64,000 bases of DNA from Candidatus Baltobacteraceae bacterium (lineage in GTDB: Bacteria; Vulcanimicrobiota; Vulcanimicrobiia; Vulcanimicrobiales; Vulcanimicrobiaceae), in assembly GCA_036488875.1 (NCBI GenBank), contig DASXGW010000004.1:592032-656031 (forward strand), written 5' to 3'. Position 1 is the stretch's first letter; each line of letters opens with the position of its first letter. The translations under genes and the position numbers were made by a program. Shown here piece by piece: positions 62,584 through 64,000 of the stretch. The notes beneath the pieces are model-generated. The model was not told the origin of the DNA, ran no database searches, and saw only the letters and a program-made list of their open reading frames with translations.

Positions 62584-62613
62584 GTGTCACCCTGAGCTTG
62601 TCGAAGGGTGACC
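62584..62613. repeat. Dispersed intergenic repeat, copy 3
   Basis: GTGTCACCCTGAGC then TTGTCGAAGGGTGACC. In this copy GTCACCCT and AGGGTGAC can pair around an 11-nt loop. A second partial copy (GTGTCGCCCTGAGCTTCC) precedes it at 62565-62582. It lies a few bases beyond the degP stop. Confidence 0.6.
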
Positions 62614-62618
62614 AAGAA

Positions 62619-63881
62619 CTAAGGCTGTTGCTCTTGCGGCGGCTGCTGTTGCTGCCCAGGTTGCTGTTGAAGTGCCTGAGGTTGCGCGGCGGGCGTCTCG
62701 CCCAGCTTGATCGCGACGAACTTTTTCATTCCCTGCGACCAGACGTTGAGCCGGATCGTATCGCCCGGTTTCTTTGAGGCGATGTAGTCGTGCAGGCCTT
62801 TGACGTCGCCGTACGGCTTGCCGTCCGCCTGGAGGATTACGTCGCCCGGTTGGATGCCGGCCTGGTCGGCGGGCGAGCCGGAGAAGACCTGCTGCACCGC
62901 GATGCCGCTGCCGCCGTTGTAACCGATCTGGTTTTTGATGCCGGCGGTCAGTTCGGCCATGTAAATGCCGAGGAAGCCCGTGTCGGTGCCTTGGTGAGCG
63001 CCGGGATTCTTCTCGAGCGAGGCCACGACGCTGCGTATGGTGTTCGAGGGGATCGCAAATCCGATGCCCTGCGCATAGGCCGATTTAACGGTCGATTGAT
63101 TCATCCCGATTACTTGGCCGTCAATATCGATCAGGGGTCCGCCGGAGTTGCCGGGGTTGATCGGTGCGGAGGTCTGCAGCAAACCTTTGAAATCGATCTC
63201 GGCGCCGTTTTCGGTCGGAATCGGTTCCGAACGGTTGAATGCCGAGACGACGCCGACCGTTACCGTCTGCTGTAGTTGGAGCGGCTCGCCGATCGCGATC
63301 GCCCACTGTCCCTGTTCGAGGCGGCTCGAATCGCCCAAGTCCAGCGGCGGGGGCAGTTTGCCGTAGTTATCGACGCGTAGAATGCCGACGTCGGCGGCAA
63401 TGTTGTACGCGACGACGTGCGCCGGCACTTTATCGCCGTTTGCAAAGACCACCGTCAGCTTGGCCACCTTGCCGCCCTGCGGCGGCTGGAGCACGTGCGC
63501 GTTGGTCACGATGTCGCCGCGCGAGTCAATGACGAATCCCGATCCCGACGCTTCGCCGTGGTATGGCTGCACGATGCCGGGACCGCCTTGACCGCCGAAA
63601 AACTGTTGGAAGAAGGGATCGGCCGGAATTACTTCCTGGCCGTTGACCTCTTCGGTAATCGCGACCACCGACGATTTCGTGCGCTTCACGGCGCTGACGA
63701 TGCGGTCTTGGTCGCTAACCCCGCTCAATGGCACGGCGGCGATTGCCGGCGGCGTGCCGGCCGGGCCGGTTGCACCAAAAAAATGACTGCTCGCATAGAG
63801 CATCATGAGGAAGCTGCCGATAACGGCGCCCACCAATCCCACGATGAGCGTGGGCAGAACGCGATTCTTCATATGCAGCAT
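62619..63881 (-). CDS. HtrA/DegP-type serine protease with PDZ domain
   Basis: The 420-aa protein has a TM or signal anchor at residues 10-30 (LIVGLVGAVIGSFLMML) and a trypsin-like domain with His in VTNAHVL, Asp in AADVGIL and Ser in GNSGGP. One PDZ domain follows (about 310-395, SPADQAGIQPGDVI), then a Gln/Pro-rich tail. It degrades misfolded envelope proteins. ATG at 63881 or 63872 can start it. It lies upstream of dnaK on the same strand. Confidence 0.92.
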   Translation of the reverse strand: MLHMKNRVLPTLIVGLVGAVIGSFLMMLYASSHFFGATGPAGTPPAIAAVPLSGVSDQDRIVSAVKRTKSSVVAITEEVNGQEVIPADPFFQQFFGGQGGPGIVQPYHGEASGSGFVIDSRGDIVTNAHVLQPPQGGKVAKLTVVFANGDKVPAHVVAYNIAADVGILRVDNYGKLPPPLDLGDSSRLEQGQWAIAIGEPLQLQQTVTVGVVSAFNRSEPIPTENGAEIDFKGLLQTSAPINPGNSGGPLIDIDGQVIGMNQSTVKSAYAQGIGFAIPSNTIRSVVASLEKNPGAHQGTDTGFLGIYMAELTAGIKNQIGYNGGSGIAVQQVFSGSPADQAGIQPGDVILQADGKPYGDVKGLHDYIASKKPGDTIRLNVWSQGMKKFVAIKLGETPAAQPQALQQQPGQQQQPPQEQQP

Positions 63882-63925
63882 CTACCCGAGGCCGGAAAAA
63901 AAGTTACCGGCCGGGCGCCGCGGTT

Positions 63926-64000
63926 TTAAAACTTTAGCATCTCTTCACAATCGGCCGGCGGCTCGGCCGCCAGCAGCTCGCTTGGGAGCCGGCGCGCGAG
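63926..64000 (-). CDS. C-terminal end of an unidentified gene (partial)
   Basis: The minus-strand frame is open from the window edge to a TAA at 63926: the last 24 residues end PSELLAAEPPADCEEMLKF. Codon usage is GC-rich at third positions, like the neighbours. The product cannot be named. It lies 44 bp upstream of the degP gene. Confidence 0.35.
   Translation of the reverse strand, partial: LARRLPSELLAAEPPADCEEMLKF

Noticed and set aside
1..64000. tRNA, rRNA, CRISPR arrays and insertion sequences
   Set aside because: No cloverleaf, regularly spaced repeat-spacer pattern or transposase gene was found on reading. A dedicated scan (tRNAscan, CRISPR finder) was not possible.

Overview
The window is a GC-rich (roughly 60-65% by eye), gene-dense bacterial chromosome segment. 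It has an envelope of diderm type: an RND efflux pump, an outer-membrane-like beta-barrel protein, lipoproteins and DegP. Other markers are a dnaK-grpE-dnaJ order, a Ycf45/R3H ATPase, PdxST-type vitamin B6 synthesis and many hypothetical Pro/Ala-rich exported proteins. This mix would fit an uncultured diderm lineage near the Terrabacteria such as Eremiobacterota (WPS-2). That placement is inference from gene style only, because no rRNA or tRNA gene was seen.

Layout. 1-7.0 kb: a short AddB-like nuclease followed by a helicase (running off the left edge), ubiX, a PBP4-type carboxypeptidase, and an ispE / nucleotidyltransferase / acyl-CoA ligase operon. 7.1-12.5 kb: a six-hairpin glycosidase, pdxS-pdxT, a DUF1844-like gene and an HNH nuclease. 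12.5-20.6 kb: an Orn/Lys/Arg decarboxylase, a Ycf45/R3H ATPase, a gamma-glutamyltransferase homologue, a PilZ protein, tmk-holB and a membrane protein. 20.6-23.1 kb: an MTA phosphorylase and, divergently, a peptide-binding lipoprotein.

23.1-27.4 kb is an accessory island of lower GC. It lies between two 100-bp copies of the 3' end of the peptide-binding lipoprotein gene. It carries a three-gene operon with ATGA overlaps: a CD-NTase, a Cap15-like two-TM/beta-barrel effector (together a minimal type I CBASS anti-phage system) and a GNAT acetyltransferase. A 16-bp palindrome resembling the TCGAAC-N4-GTTCGA LexA box sits upstream. The island also holds an unknown 360-aa helical protein on the other strand and decayed gene fragments. 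No integrase is visible. This is the most interesting part of the window.

27.4-36.5 kb: two exported proteins, a BFN-domain nuclease, ychF, glutamate dehydrogenase, and a block with two SGNH hydrolase paralogues around a rhodanese (one paralogue frameshifted) plus a barrel-like protein. 36.6-44.2 kb: an RND pump, lipA-lipB, a propeller lipoprotein and dihydrolipoamide dehydrogenase. 44.4-53.7 kb: a MocR regulator, mutY, an MFS transporter, a cysteine-dioxygenase-like gene with an FAD protein, a TPR/ATP-grasp fusion, nth and a lipoprotein. 54.1-57.0 kb: acyl-CoA dehydrogenase and, divergently, a 3-oxoacid CoA-transferase pair. 57.0-64 kb: a minus-strand stress cluster in the order degP, dnaK, grpE, dnaJ and an ABC exporter.

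No rRNA, tRNA, CRISPR array or insertion sequence was recognised. A short dispersed repeat (GTGTCAYCCTGAGC...GTCGAAGGG) occurs between genes at least three times, and once it appears to have invaded the start of pdxT.
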